64,000 nt of DNA from an uncultured Paracoccaceae bacterium (GCA_947498985.1 CANMMF010000002.1:62001-126000); one strand, 5' to 3'; shown: positions 8,684 to 18,817, counted from the first letter of the stretch. A program made the numbers and translations. The notes: a model not told the origin generated them from the letters alone.

Positions 8684-8812
8684 GGACGGCCCAAAGCCGC
8701 CGTCCGACCAGATGTTCCGATGCCGCAGCCGCAGCCCGCTTTGCGGTCATTCGCTGCAAGCGCAAAACCTGCACGAGGCTGAACTCACACATCGCGGGAC
8801 GACGCTGCTATT
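8684..8812 (+). repeat. Dispersed intergenic repeat, copy 4 (core 8730-8758)
   Basis: gacggcccaaagccgccgtc...cgcagcccgctttgcggtcattcgctgca. Confidence 0.75.
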
Positions 8813-9080
8813 CGCTGTACCACGCACGAAGGTCTGTTTCATCCCGGCATGCTTTGGAAGCGCGGTCGTACATGGATCGGACATGGCATATGTTCATACG
8901 TCGGCACCGGCTCGCTCAGCATCGTCAAAATCATCGCGTTAAACACTCGGCAAACATGCCGACGGGCCAGTTGAACTGGAAGACCACCGATACGAAGGGC
9001 GCGGCGCTGGTGAGCCTCCGCGAGGTGGATCCAAGGCTGGCTTGCCCAAACGGTTCGTTCTAGCGCATCCTGTCTATATC

Positions 9081-10817
9081 ATGACTGACGGTTCTGACAT
9101 CGCTGAACGGCATCTTGAACGCATCCGTACGCTGACGCAGGCAGCGCGCGGTATCTGGTTCACATATCTCAGCGTCCTCGCCTTCATCAGTATCACGCTT
9201 CTTGACCTCGACGATGCCGATTTCTTTGCGCTTGACCGAAACGTCGATCTACCGCTGGTAGGTGTCGCGGTGCCCGTGATCCCATTCCTGTTCTTTGGCG
9301 CGGCGCTTGTGACAATGACCTATGCTTATATGCACGTTACGCTGGAGCAGCTATGGGCAGCGTTGGGTCAGGCGCCAACACAAATTGACGGCGAGCCGCT
9401 GACGAACCACACGCCGCCTTGGTTGGTGCTCGGCGCAGCGCTTTTTGTGCGTCGACGGCTCCGCCGCGATGAACCTTCGCCCGCGGAGCAAGGAAAACTG
9501 GGCGTATTGGGAATGATGACTTCCTTCCTGCTCCTATTTCTTGCCGGGCCCGCTCTTGTCTGGGGGCTTTGGCTTCGCTCGCAAACTGTACATCTGGCCT
9601 GGCTCACCATCGCTGTGGGGGTGTTTGCGCTTGGGTGTCTTGTGATCGGTTGGATGAGCCTTGCGTCCATGCACGGCCAGCTGGGTGGCCGACCGCAGCG
9701 ACGCCGCCGGGTCTTGCAGATGGTCATATTTGCGGTGGCGACCTGCCTCACGCTCGCGGTGTCGATGACACGGACACAGTGGGATCCGTTGGGGCCGTCA
9801 GTTACCCGGCATCCCGATGACCCGGCCTTTATGCAGCGGGTCGGGAACTGGTTTCGACCTGCCGTGGCGGATTTGACGGGTGTGCGGCTGACAACAATGA
9901 CGCCGGCATGGCGACCCCACGACGAGGCGCTCAGAACGTTCCGGCGGGACTGGTGCGCCGACGTGTCCAATCCCGGTTGCCTTGAGCAAGGCCTGGAGAA
10001 CGGAGAGCTCAACGGAGCCTTCGACGCCGCGCGCACGCGTGAGATCGCGACAATGACGAAGCCCGATCTAAGCGGACGGAATATGGATCACGCCAACCTT
10101 TCCGCGGCGTTCCTGCCCGGAGTGATGCTGAACGGCACGCACCTTCACCGCGCGGACATGCACAGCGCGCAAATGGAGGGAGTCCGGGCCAGGGAGGCTG
10201 ATATGACAGCGTCGGTCTTGATCAACGCACGCCTTGACACGGCCGACATGCGTCGTTCGACACTCGTCGGTGCGGCGGCCCACGATATGACGGCCGTTAA
10301 TGCTAATTTCGTCTCAGCCGACCTGCGCCTTGCAAACCTAACCAACGCGGATTTTCGCCACACCATTTTGAGTCACGTCGATTTTTCCGGCGCAAATCTG
10401 GACCAGACCCGCTTCGACGGGGCGATCCTGGTTCGGGCTCGTTTCGCCTACACCCAACTTCGCGGAACGGCACTCGACCGCGCCGACCTCAGTGGCGCGG
10501 ACTTCTCGCAATCGCGGCTCGATTTCGCGCGGTTCTCGGACGTCAAGCTGACCTCGGCAAAGTTTGTCGACGCAATCGTGGGCTGGACCTACATCGAAGG
10601 CCGCGCCGACCGGCCGGTCGGGCGGGTCGACTTTGCCGGCGCGGCGCTGCTTGGTGTGACTTTCCGCAATCTCGATCTGTCGCAGGCTACCTTTGAAGGG
10701 TCGGAACAACTAAACCAGACGTTCGCCGATGGCAGCGTCCTCGTGCCAGACGGCATAGCGCGACCCTGCCATTGGTCGGACGAGGTCTTGACCGAGTTAG
10801 AGTATCAGCGCCATTGA
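9081..10817 (+). CDS. Membrane-anchored pentapeptide-repeat protein
   Basis: N-terminal half has several TM segments; C-terminal half has A(D/N)LxxAxF-type repeats (NLSAAFLPGVMLNGTHLHRADM, ADLRLANLTNADFRHTILSHVDFSGANLDQTRF, DRADLSGADFSQSRLDFARF). Confidence 0.88.
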   Translation: MTDGSDIAERHLERIRTLTQAARGIWFTYLSVLAFISITLLDLDDADFFALDRNVDLPLVGVAVPVIPFLFFGAALVTMTYAYMHVTLEQLWAALGQAPTQIDGEPLTNHTPPWLVLGAALFVRRRLRRDEPSPAEQGKLGVLGMMTSFLLLFLAGPALVWGLWLRSQTVHLAWLTIAVGVFALGCLVIGWMSLASMHGQLGGRPQRRRRVLQMVIFAVATCLTLAVSMTRTQWDPLGPSVTRHPDDPAFMQRVGNWFRPAVADLTGVRLTTMTPAWRPHDEALRTFRRDWCADVSNPGCLEQGLENGELNGAFDAARTREIATMTKPDLSGRNMDHANLSAAFLPGVMLNGTHLHRADMHSAQMEGVRAREADMTASVLINARLDTADMRRSTLVGAAAHDMTAVNANFVSADLRLANLTNADFRHTILSHVDFSGANLDQTRFDGAILVRARFAYTQLRGTALDRADLSGADFSQSRLDFARFSDVKLTSAKFVDAIVGWTYIEGRADRPVGRVDFAGAALLGVTFRNLDLSQATFEGSEQLNQTFADGSVLVPDGIARPCHWSDEVLTELEYQRH

Positions 10818-11252
10818 CGAGGCGTCTTCGACGCGATGCCCTACACACCATCATGGAGTGCCGTCGTTCCCGAAGCATTTTTGAACGTCATTCCCGAGCC
10901 GCTCCCCAGCGATTGTATCATTCATCCTTTCGATGACGAGGCGTGGCGAACAGATGAGCGCGCATTTTTTGAGCGGCGGCAGGTCAAACTGGACGAAATA
11001 TCGGAAGCACTAAGATAGGGGCCGGGTGAGCAGTCCGGTAGCGCAGTATTCGAATGCCGCCTTTCATCCGAGCCGCAGCATCGGTGACATTGGGCTCAGA
11101 GCTGTCATTTACCGCATCATGCTGCGGCGCAGAAAGCGCATAAGCCCTTTTATGCCAAACTGCCAGTAACGATACGAACCCCACTTTCGTATCTGGTCAC
11201 GTCTCATTCGCAGCCAACGAACCCGACCTGACACCCGCCAAACCCCAGCTTC

Positions 11253-12938
11253 CTACCCCAGCAACCGTCGCGCAATAACCTGGGCCTGGATCTCGGCGGC
11301 GCCTTCGAAGATGTTCAGGATCCGGGCGTCGCAGAGGATGCGGCTGACCTTGTATTCCAGCGCAAAGCCGTTGCCGCCGTGGATCTGCAACGCGTTGTCC
11401 GCCGCCGCCCAGGCCACACGCGCACCGAGCAGCTTGGCCATGCCGGCCTCCAGATCGCAGCGCCGGCCGGCGTCTTTCTCGCGGGCGGAGAAATAGGTGA
11501 GCTGGCGGGCCACCATGATCTCCACCGCCATCATCGCGAGCTTGCCGGAGACGCGTGGGAAGTTCACCAGCGCCTTGCCGAACTGCTTGCGGTCATGGGC
11601 GTATTGCATGCCCACATCGAGCGCCGATTGCGCCACGCCGATGGCGCGGGCGGCGGTCTGGATGCGGGCGCTCTCGAAGGTCTCCATGAGCTGCTTGAAG
11701 CCGCGGCCCTCCTCGCCGCCCAGCAGGTTCTCGCCCTTGACCCTGAAGTCGTCGAAATTGACCGTGTATTCCTTCATGCCGCGATAGCCCAGCACCTCGA
11801 TCTCGCCGCCCGAAATGCCTTCATCCTGCCAGGGGGCCTCATCCGTGCCGGGCGTCTTTTCGGCCAGAAACATGCTCAGGCCCTTGTAATTGTCGGTGTC
11901 GGGCACCGTGCGCGCCAGCACCGTCATCACATGGGTGCGCGCGGCATGGGTGATCCAGGTCTTGTTGCCGTTGAGGATCCAGTCGCCATTGTCGTCCCTG
12001 ACGCCCCTGGTGCGCAAGGCGCCCAGATCGGAGCCGGTATTGGGCTCGGTAAAGACCGCGGTCGGCAGGATCTCCCCGGACGCGAGACCCGGAAGCCACT
12101 TTTCCTTTTGCGCGTCGGTGCCGCCCGCGATGATCAGCTCGGCGGCGATCTCGGAGCGCGTGCCAAGAGAGCCCACGCCGATATAGCCGCGGCTCAGCTC
12201 TTCGGAGACGACACACATCGACGCCTTGGACAGGCCAAAGCCGCCATGTTCCTCGGGGATCGTCAGGCCGAAGACGCCCATCTCCGCCAGATCCTCGATG
12301 ACCTGCATCGGGATCAGCTCGTCCTTGAGGTGCCAGTCATGGGCGTAGGGCTCGACCTTTTCGACGGCGTAGCGGCGGAACTGCTCGCGGATCATCTCAA
12401 GCTCGTCATCGAGCCCGGTCCGCCCGACGGTGATCTCGGCGGAGCGTTCGTCCATCAGCGCCACAAGTCTCGTGCGCGCATCCTGGCTGTTACCGCCTTG
12501 CGTCAGCGTCATGATCTCGGGCGCCATCAGCGCGCGCATGTCGTCCTGGGAAAGACCCATGTCCTGCAGGCGGACAATCTCGCCCTGGTTCATCAGGATG
12601 CCGCCATAGATCTGCCAGAGGTACTCGCCGAAGGCGATCTGGTGCAGCAGCTGCTCGACCTCGCCGAAATCGCCCTCCGCCTGCAGCCGCTCCGCCCATC
12701 CCTGGATCTGGCGCAGCGATTCGAGATAGGTGGCGAACCAGGCGAGCCCGTGGGCCGCGGTCTGATGCGTCTCGAGCGCGCCTGCCGACACGCGCCCGTC
12801 GACGCTGACCATCTCGCGCACCGAAGCGCGGGCTTTCTCGAACACCTCGGCCACCGGGGCAATCGCCGCGCCGGTCAGGCTCAGAAGGTCCGGCAGGATC
12901 GCACTGCGCAGGTTCAGGTCTTGTCCATCATGGGGCAT
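11253..12938 (-). CDS. mcd: Acyl-CoA dehydrogenase family, probable (2S)-methylsuccinyl-CoA dehydrogenase
   Basis: ACAD motifs (FTEPNTGSDLGALRT, YAHDRKQFGKAL, QIHGGNGFALEYKVSRILCDARI) preceded by a ~150-residue N-terminal extension characteristic of Mcd of the ethylmalonyl-CoA pathway. Confidence 0.75.
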   Translation of the reverse strand: MPHDGQDLNLRSAILPDLLSLTGAAIAPVAEVFEKARASVREMVSVDGRVSAGALETHQTAAHGLAWFATYLESLRQIQGWAERLQAEGDFGEVEQLLHQIAFGEYLWQIYGGILMNQGEIVRLQDMGLSQDDMRALMAPEIMTLTQGGNSQDARTRLVALMDERSAEITVGRTGLDDELEMIREQFRRYAVEKVEPYAHDWHLKDELIPMQVIEDLAEMGVFGLTIPEEHGGFGLSKASMCVVSEELSRGYIGVGSLGTRSEIAAELIIAGGTDAQKEKWLPGLASGEILPTAVFTEPNTGSDLGALRTRGVRDDNGDWILNGNKTWITHAARTHVMTVLARTVPDTDNYKGLSMFLAEKTPGTDEAPWQDEGISGGEIEVLGYRGMKEYTVNFDDFRVKGENLLGGEEGRGFKQLMETFESARIQTAARAIGVAQSALDVGMQYAHDRKQFGKALVNFPRVSGKLAMMAVEIMVARQLTYFSAREKDAGRRCDLEAGMAKLLGARVAWAAADNALQIHGGNGFALEYKVSRILCDARILNIFEGAAEIQAQVIARRLLG

Positions 12939-13064
12939 CGGGCGCCTCCTTTTTCGCTGTCTTGCAGCATCTACCTATTTCGCAGTCGCAGCGCAACATA
13001 AATACCATAACGTGCGGCCAATTGTTCAATTGTTGCGCGCGCAATTCGGTGCGGTGCTGCGTCC

Positions 13065-13847
13065 GTGACCATGTTAAGCGAGATCATGGAAACCGTACTG
13101 GCCGATCTGACTTTGCTGCAACTGATCTCTGCACTTGGAATTGCCGTGCTTGCGGGCATCGTCAAGGGGGTGGTCGGATTTGCCATGCCGACGGTGATGA
13201 TCTCGGGGCTGTCGAGCGTGCTGGCCCCCGATGTGGCGCTGGCCGCGCTGATTCTGCCCACGCTGGTGACCAATGGCATGCAGGCTTTGCGGCAGGGTCT
13301 GGCCGAAGCGCTGGCCTCGATGCGCCGCTTCGGGGTGTTTCTGGGCGCCGGGCTCTGTGCGCTGCTGGTGTCGTCGCAACTGGTCGCCATCCTGCCCTTG
13401 CGCGCCCTGCTGCTGGCGATCGGTCTGCCGGTCACGCTGTTCGGTCTGGCCCAGCTCGCCGGTTGGCAGCCGAGGCTCTCGCAAAGCCGCCCCGTCGAGA
13501 TCGGGCTGGGCGGGCTGTCGGGATTCATCGGCGGCATGTCCGGCATCTGGGGGCCCACCACCGTCACCTATCTGACAGCGCTCGGCGTCGAAAAGCGCGA
13601 GCAGATGCGCGTGCAGGGGGTGATCTACGGCATCGGTGCGGTGGCTCTGGCGCTGGCGCATACCGGATCCGGCGTGCTGAACGCCAGCACCGTCTGGCTT
13701 TCCGCCGCGCTCATTCCACCGGCGGTGCTGGGCATGTGGCTGGGTGGGCTGGTGCAGGACCGGATCGACCAGCAGGCCTTTCGCCGCGCCACGCTGGCGG
13801 TGCTCGTCGTGGCGGGTCTGAACCTTCTGCGCCGGGCGCTTTTTTGA
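13065..13847 (+). CDS. TauE/SafE family sulfite exporter-like permease
   Basis: Polytopic, GIVKGVVGFAMP and GGLSGFIGGMSGIWGP repeats typical of TauE/SafE. Confidence 0.88.
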   Translation: MTMLSEIMETVLADLTLLQLISALGIAVLAGIVKGVVGFAMPTVMISGLSSVLAPDVALAALILPTLVTNGMQALRQGLAEALASMRRFGVFLGAGLCALLVSSQLVAILPLRALLLAIGLPVTLFGLAQLAGWQPRLSQSRPVEIGLGGLSGFIGGMSGIWGPTTVTYLTALGVEKREQMRVQGVIYGIGAVALALAHTGSGVLNASTVWLSAALIPPAVLGMWLGGLVQDRIDQQAFRRATLAVLVVAGLNLLRRALF

Positions 13848-13849
13848 GC

Positions 13850-14167
13850 ATGCCGGAGCCCGACCACGCCGAAACCGTCCTGCGTCTTGTGGGGGCCGAG
13901 ATTGCGGGTTTCGACACCACCCTGCCCGCGGATGCCGCGCTGCTGGCGGAGTTTCGCGCGATGCAGGTCAAGCGCCCGCGCCCGATCACCGTGACCTTCC
14001 CGGGTGGTCTGATGCAGACCTGCTGGAGCGTCACACGCTCCGACGGAGCCTATTCGGTGCTCTATCTGCCGAGGGCGGGGTATTTCACGCTCTGCGTCGA
14101 CAGCGATTTCGGCCCGCTCGATTTCGGGGTGCATGGCCCGGCACTGGGATGTTTCGGATCGGTCTAG
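13850..14167 (+). CDS. Small conserved-looking hypothetical protein
   Basis: 105 codons, starts 3 nt after the TauE stop; codon bias consistent with the backbone. Confidence 0.55.
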   Translation: MPEPDHAETVLRLVGAEIAGFDTTLPADAALLAEFRAMQVKRPRPITVTFPGGLMQTCWSVTRSDGAYSVLYLPRAGYFTLCVDSDFGPLDFGVHGPALGCFGSV

Positions 14168-14189
14168 CCGGGAAACCGGCGCCGCGCCG

Positions 14190-16496
14190 TCATCCCTGAT
14201 TGTTGCGATCCACCACCGCCCCGGCGCTGTCATCCACCCGCAGTCCCGCGCGCGTGTTGCCGCGCAGATCATTGCCGACGATCTCGCCGCGGCCCTCGTC
14301 GAAGATCCAGACCCCGAAACCCTGATTGTCCGAGATCACGTTGCGCACGAGGCGCGGCCTGCCCTGCCCCGCGATGACAAAGCCCGCGCTCTTGTTGTTG
14401 GTGATGCGGTTGTCCTCGAACACGCCGCGCCCCTGATTGAAGACCGCGACGCCAAAGCCTTCGCCCTTGAGGATGCGGTTGCGGCGAAAGAGCGGGTCGG
14501 CGCGCGACTGGATGGCGATCCCGGCGCTGCCGCTGCCGCTGATCTCGTTGCCTTCGAACCGGCCCTTGCCACCTTGCTGCACGAGGATGCCCACATCCTC
14601 GCCCTCGAGGATCGCATTGCGCAGCAGCACCGGGGCTGCCCCGGTGGAGACCTCGACCCCGGCCAGCCGCGCGCCGGTGATCGTGTTGCCGAACAGACGG
14701 CCCTTGCCGCCCGAGAAGATCACCACGCCGCGGCCCTGGCTGTCGCGGATCCGGTTGTTGCGCACAAGCGGGTCGGCGCGGGTTTCGATGCGCAGCGCAT
14801 CGGTGGCGGTGCGAAAGAACACGTTGTCCTCGATGGTGCCGAGCCCGCCATCGCGCACCACGATCCCGCCGCCATCATGCAGCAGGTTGTCGCGGATGAC
14901 CGGGCTGGCGCTGGCGCTGATCTCGATCATCGCCGCCCCGCCGCGCGCGCTCATGTCATTGCCTTCCAGAAGCACCGCGCCGCCACGGATGCGCAACCCC
15001 GGCAAGCGCGCTGCCTCGTGGCGCAAGGCAAGGTTGGCGATGCGCCCGCCCGCGGCCTGCCAGTCGATGAGGATGGCGTCCTTGCCGCCCCAGAGGATCT
15101 GGGCGCGGTCGCCGACACCCACGATCTCGATGGGTTCGGTTACGGTCACCGCGCCGCCATAGCGGCCCGGATGCACCTCGATCCGGTCACCCGCGCCCGC
15201 CGCGGCCACCGCCTCGGCGATGCTTGTGTGATCGGCGCTGCCATCGGGTTTCACGATGTGCAGGACCGGCACGCGCTCGGGCTCCGGCGCCCTGCCTGCG
15301 TCTTTGTCGGGGTCCGGTGCCGCCACCTGGTCGCCCTTGCCGGATTGCACCGGCACGTCCGGGATCAGCGCCAGCGCGATGGTGGCGCTGACCGACGCGG
15401 CGGTGCCGGGGAAGTTGATCAGGATCGCTTCGAGGGCCGAGCGCCGGGCCAGCGGATCGCGTTCCAGCAGCGCATCGGTCAGCGCCAGCGCCGCACCGGC
15501 CTGCGGGTCGGGCGGCGCGGGGGTGGCGTCGACAACCGGCCCCGGCGCGGGTCCGGCCACGGCATCCGGTTCCGGCTCGGGCGGCGGCGGAAGAGGCGGC
15601 GGCGGAGGCGGCGGTGCTTCGATGGTGAACCCGATCTTCAGCGCCTCTTCGATGCTGGTGATCTTGTGCGCACCATTGAACCCGCCTTGCGGGCCAAGCC
15701 CCCCCTGATTGTGCAGCCCCATGACCCTGAGATTTCGCGCATCGAGCAGCAGAGAGCCAGATGAGCCAAAAGACGTCTCGCAGGTGTGGCGCAGGTTGGA
15801 GGCCGTCTCGGACACTTCCGCCTGACGGCGATGCACCTGGCAGGTCCCGGTGGAATATTGCTGCGGCGCGCCGTTGGGATGGTGGATCATCGTCATCGCG
15901 CGACGCGGCGTGAACGCGGTCTGCATATCCATCGGAACATGCCCGCCGGTCGCGGCATTGGCATCCCCGCCCAGCACCTGCAAAACCAAAGCGTCAAGCT
16001 CGCGCGCCGCGGCGACCTCGCGGTTGCCCACCAGAAAGGTCTGCACCTGCGCGGTCACATCGCGGTCGGTATAGCCGAAGTTCACCCGCGCCTCGCGCAC
16101 CACCGTAAAGCCCGCGGCCACCAGTTTCGGCTCGTAAAAACAATGATGGTTGGTCAGCAGCCGGTTGCCGGGCAGCAACGCGGCGGTGCAATGGGTGATG
16201 AGCGGGCTCCTGACCGTATGTGTGACCCCGTTGCGCACCATCTGGCGCGGCTCGCCATCCGGCGTCATCAGGCAAATATCGAGCCGTCCGACATGTTTGG
16301 CGACCTTGCGCACATCGTCGGGGGCTTCGGCAATCGGTCGCCAGAAGCCGCCCTGACGCTGGATATCGTCCACCAGCGCCTGCAGGGCCGAGGATTGCGT
16401 GTCCACCTCGAAGCCGAAATTGCACTCTTCCAGCGCCCGGGCGGGCTGCGCCAGAACCGCAATGACAAGCGCAATAATCGGGAGAATGAACCGCAT
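14190..16496 (-). CDS. Secreted trypsin-like peptidase domain, Pro-rich linker, and right-handed parallel beta-helix
   Basis: Signal peptide; LLPGNRLLTNHHCFYE and CETSFGSSGSLLLDARNLRVMGLHNQGG (His and GxSGS-type Ser motifs); PPPPPPPLPPPPEPEPD linker; repeated NxI..sxxxGVxVxxgaxPxxxxN units. Confidence 0.85.
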   Translation of the reverse strand: MRFILPIIALVIAVLAQPARALEECNFGFEVDTQSSALQALVDDIQRQGGFWRPIAEAPDDVRKVAKHVGRLDICLMTPDGEPRQMVRNGVTHTVRSPLITHCTAALLPGNRLLTNHHCFYEPKLVAAGFTVVREARVNFGYTDRDVTAQVQTFLVGNREVAAARELDALVLQVLGGDANAATGGHVPMDMQTAFTPRRAMTMIHHPNGAPQQYSTGTCQVHRRQAEVSETASNLRHTCETSFGSSGSLLLDARNLRVMGLHNQGGLGPQGGFNGAHKITSIEEALKIGFTIEAPPPPPPPLPPPPEPEPDAVAGPAPGPVVDATPAPPDPQAGAALALTDALLERDPLARRSALEAILINFPGTAASVSATIALALIPDVPVQSGKGDQVAAPDPDKDAGRAPEPERVPVLHIVKPDGSADHTSIAEAVAAAGAGDRIEVHPGRYGGAVTVTEPIEIVGVGDRAQILWGGKDAILIDWQAAGGRIANLALRHEAARLPGLRIRGGAVLLEGNDMSARGGAAMIEISASASPVIRDNLLHDGGGIVVRDGGLGTIEDNVFFRTATDALRIETRADPLVRNNRIRDSQGRGVVIFSGGKGRLFGNTITGARLAGVEVSTGAAPVLLRNAILEGEDVGILVQQGGKGRFEGNEISGSGSAGIAIQSRADPLFRRNRILKGEGFGVAVFNQGRGVFEDNRITNNKSAGFVIAGQGRPRLVRNVISDNQGFGVWIFDEGRGEIVGNDLRGNTRAGLRVDDSAGAVVDRNNQG

Positions 16497-17044
16497 GGCG
16501 AAAGAACCTCTTGGGCCAATTGCCCTTGCGGAAAGCCTAGCAAGCGTCCGCGCGCGGGGTCAACGCGGGCAATCCTTACTCCGGGCGCGCATGCGGCATG
16601 TCGGTGGGCCTGGGCGCTGCGGTTCTGCGGCCCTGTCTCCGCCGATCCGGCGGCTGCGCAAAGCGGCAGCATCGGGTCATCGACTGCGACGTCCCGACAG
16701 TCACAAATACGTGCGGTTGGCCTTCGGACCGCGCTGTCGGGCCTGCAACCGACCGGCAGACCCGCGGTCAAGCAAGAGCGCGCCCTTGCACCAAATACCC
16801 CGCGAACCTGTCGCCATCCTCAGGCTCCGCGCGGTGCACCCCCAAAAAGCCGGTGACGGGCGTCGCTGCAAAGAGATCCCATATTGCATGAGCCGCGATC
16901 CGGGCCGAGACACAGGCTATCGCGGGAAATCGCGCATGGGACACCGGCAAGCGCAGGCACCCCCTCTCGCCCGAGGGTCTCGCGGCTTGACAGCCCCTGC
17001 CTGCGCCCGCATGAAGCGCCCGGTAAGGGCGCAAAGGGCAGGCC

Positions 17045-17881
17045 ATGGCGAGCGAGACGAAACGAAGCGGCGGTGTCATCGACACGATCAAGACGATTGT
17101 CTACGCGCTGCTGATCGCGGGCATCTTCCGCACGCTGTTTTTCCAGCCCTTCTGGATCCCCTCCGGGTCGATGAAGGACACGCTGCTGATCGGCGATTTC
17201 CTGTTCGTCAACAAGATGGCCTACGGCTATTCCTACGCCTCCTGCCCGTCGGTGATCATCCCCTCCATCGGGCTCAACATCGACGCGCAGGACGTCTGCG
17301 GCGTGTTTGACGGCGACAACGGGCGGCTCTTCGGCAGCACGCCCGAGCGCGGCGATGTCGCGGTGTTCCGCCATCCCGTCACCGGGCGCGATTTCATCAA
17401 GCGTGTGGTCGGCATGCCCGGCGAACGCATCCAGATGAAGGCTGGGGTTCTGCATATCAACGACACGCCCGTGCAGCTTGAGCCCGCGGGCAGCTTTGAC
17501 GAGGTCGCCGCCCCGCAAGGCCCGCAGCGCCTGCGTCCGCGCTGCGAAAACGGCCCCGTCGGCGAGGGCGGCACCTGCTCGAAGTCGCGCTTTACCGAAA
17601 CCCTGCCGGGCGGGCACAGCCATTCGGTGCTCAACATCGCCAATCAGGGCTCTGACAACACGCAGGTCTATACCGTGCCCGAGGGGCATTATTTCATGAT
17701 GGGCGACAACCGCGACAACTCGTCTGACAGCCGCGTGCCGACGCTGGTCGGCGGCGTGGGCTTTGTGCCGTTCGAGAACCTCGTGGGCCGCGCCGACCGG
17801 GTTGTGTTCTCCTCCGCCGGACGCTCGATGCTGTTCTTCTGGACGTGGCGCGGCGACCGGTTCTTCGAAAAGATCAAATGA
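17045..17881 (+). CDS. lepB: Signal peptidase I
   Basis: [61 protein letters not shown]. Confidence 0.98.
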   Translation: MASETKRSGGVIDTIKTIVYALLIAGIFRTLFFQPFWIPSGSMKDTLLIGDFLFVNKMAYGYSYASCPSVIIPSIGLNIDAQDVCGVFDGDNGRLFGSTPERGDVAVFRHPVTGRDFIKRVVGMPGERIQMKAGVLHINDTPVQLEPAGSFDEVAAPQGPQRLRPRCENGPVGEGGTCSKSRFTETLPGGHSHSVLNIANQGSDNTQVYTVPEGHYFMMGDNRDNSSDSRVPTLVGGVGFVPFENLVGRADRVVFSSAGRSMLFFWTWRGDRFFEKIK

Positions 17882-18561
17882 AACTCTCGGCGGAGCTGAA
17901 GGCCCTGCAGGACCGGATGGGGCATCGCTTCGCCGATCCGCGGCTTCTGGTCACCGCCGTCACCCACAGTTCGATGTCCGGCCCCGGGCGCGCCGACAAT
18001 CAGCGGATGGAATTTCTCGGCGACCGGGTTCTGGGCCTGGTGATGGCCGAAGCGCTGCTGAAAGCCGACCGCGACGCCGCCGAGGGGCTTCTGGCGCCGC
18101 GGTTCAACGCGCTGGTGCGCAAGGAAACCTGTGCCGATGTCGCCCGCGAGATCGGTCTGGGCGACGCGCTGAAGCTGGGCCGGTCAGAGATGATGTCCGG
18201 CGGGCGGCGCAAACAGGCGCTGCTGGGCGACGGCATGGAGGCGGTGATCGCCGCGGTCTATCTCGATAGCGGGTTCGAGGCGGCCCGCGCGCTGATCCTG
18301 CGGCTCTGGGGCACGCGGATCGGATCGGTGGACGAGGACGCCAAGGACCCCAAGACCGCGCTGCAGGAATGGGCGCAGGCGCGCGGGCTGCAGCCGCCGT
18401 CCTATGACGAGACCGCCCGCACCGGCCCAGATCACGCGCCGGTCTTCACCATCGCCGCGCGGCTGTCATCGGGTGAAAGCGCGCAGGCCACCGCCGGCAA
18501 CAAGCGGCAGGCCGAACAGGCCGCCGCCAAGGCGCTGCTCGCGACGCTGAGCGACAGCTGA
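17878..18561 (+). CDS. rnc: Ribonuclease III
   Basis: [20 protein letters not shown] signature and C-terminal dsRBD; ATGA overlap with lepB. Confidence 0.97.
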   Translation: MKLSAELKALQDRMGHRFADPRLLVTAVTHSSMSGPGRADNQRMEFLGDRVLGLVMAEALLKADRDAAEGLLAPRFNALVRKETCADVAREIGLGDALKLGRSEMMSGGRRKQALLGDGMEAVIAAVYLDSGFEAARALILRLWGTRIGSVDEDAKDPKTALQEWAQARGLQPPSYDETARTGPDHAPVFTIAARLSSGESAQATAGNKRQAEQAAAKALLATLSDS

Positions 18562-18817
18562 CGGCACCCTTCGATTTGGGCTGGCCCAGCCGTTCGGGGT
18601 TCCGATCCGCCAGTCTGTCTCAGCCGGAAACTGACGTTCCTGCCCACTCGCGGGATCTGATCCGGCGTCACAAGGCGCTTGCCGGGCCTTGACCCCGCCC
18701 CGCAGGCTTGCCGCCGCAAATACCGGCCCGCGCCACACGCGATCCGCAATCCCTCTGGCCCCAGCGCGGAAAACCCGCTAAAGCGCAGCCTTCCATGTTC
18801 ACGAAAGCCACAGTCAC

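Noticed and set aside
1451-8812. Classical integron attC sites
   Set aside because: No clear RYYYAAC/GTTRRRY core pairs, no IntI-type integrase, and gene orientations are mixed; kept only as a generic repeat family.
8539-9063. 174-aa plus-strand ORF
   Set aside because: Also a translation of the dispersed repeat; no independent coding support.
11379-13001. 540-aa plus-strand ORF over the acyl-CoA dehydrogenase
   Set aside because: Antisense artefact of high GC; the opposite strand is a clear ACAD.
14133-15764. 543-aa plus-strand ORF antisense to the protease/beta-helix gene
   Set aside because: High-GC antisense open frame; the minus-strand frame has signal peptide, protease motifs and regular repeats.
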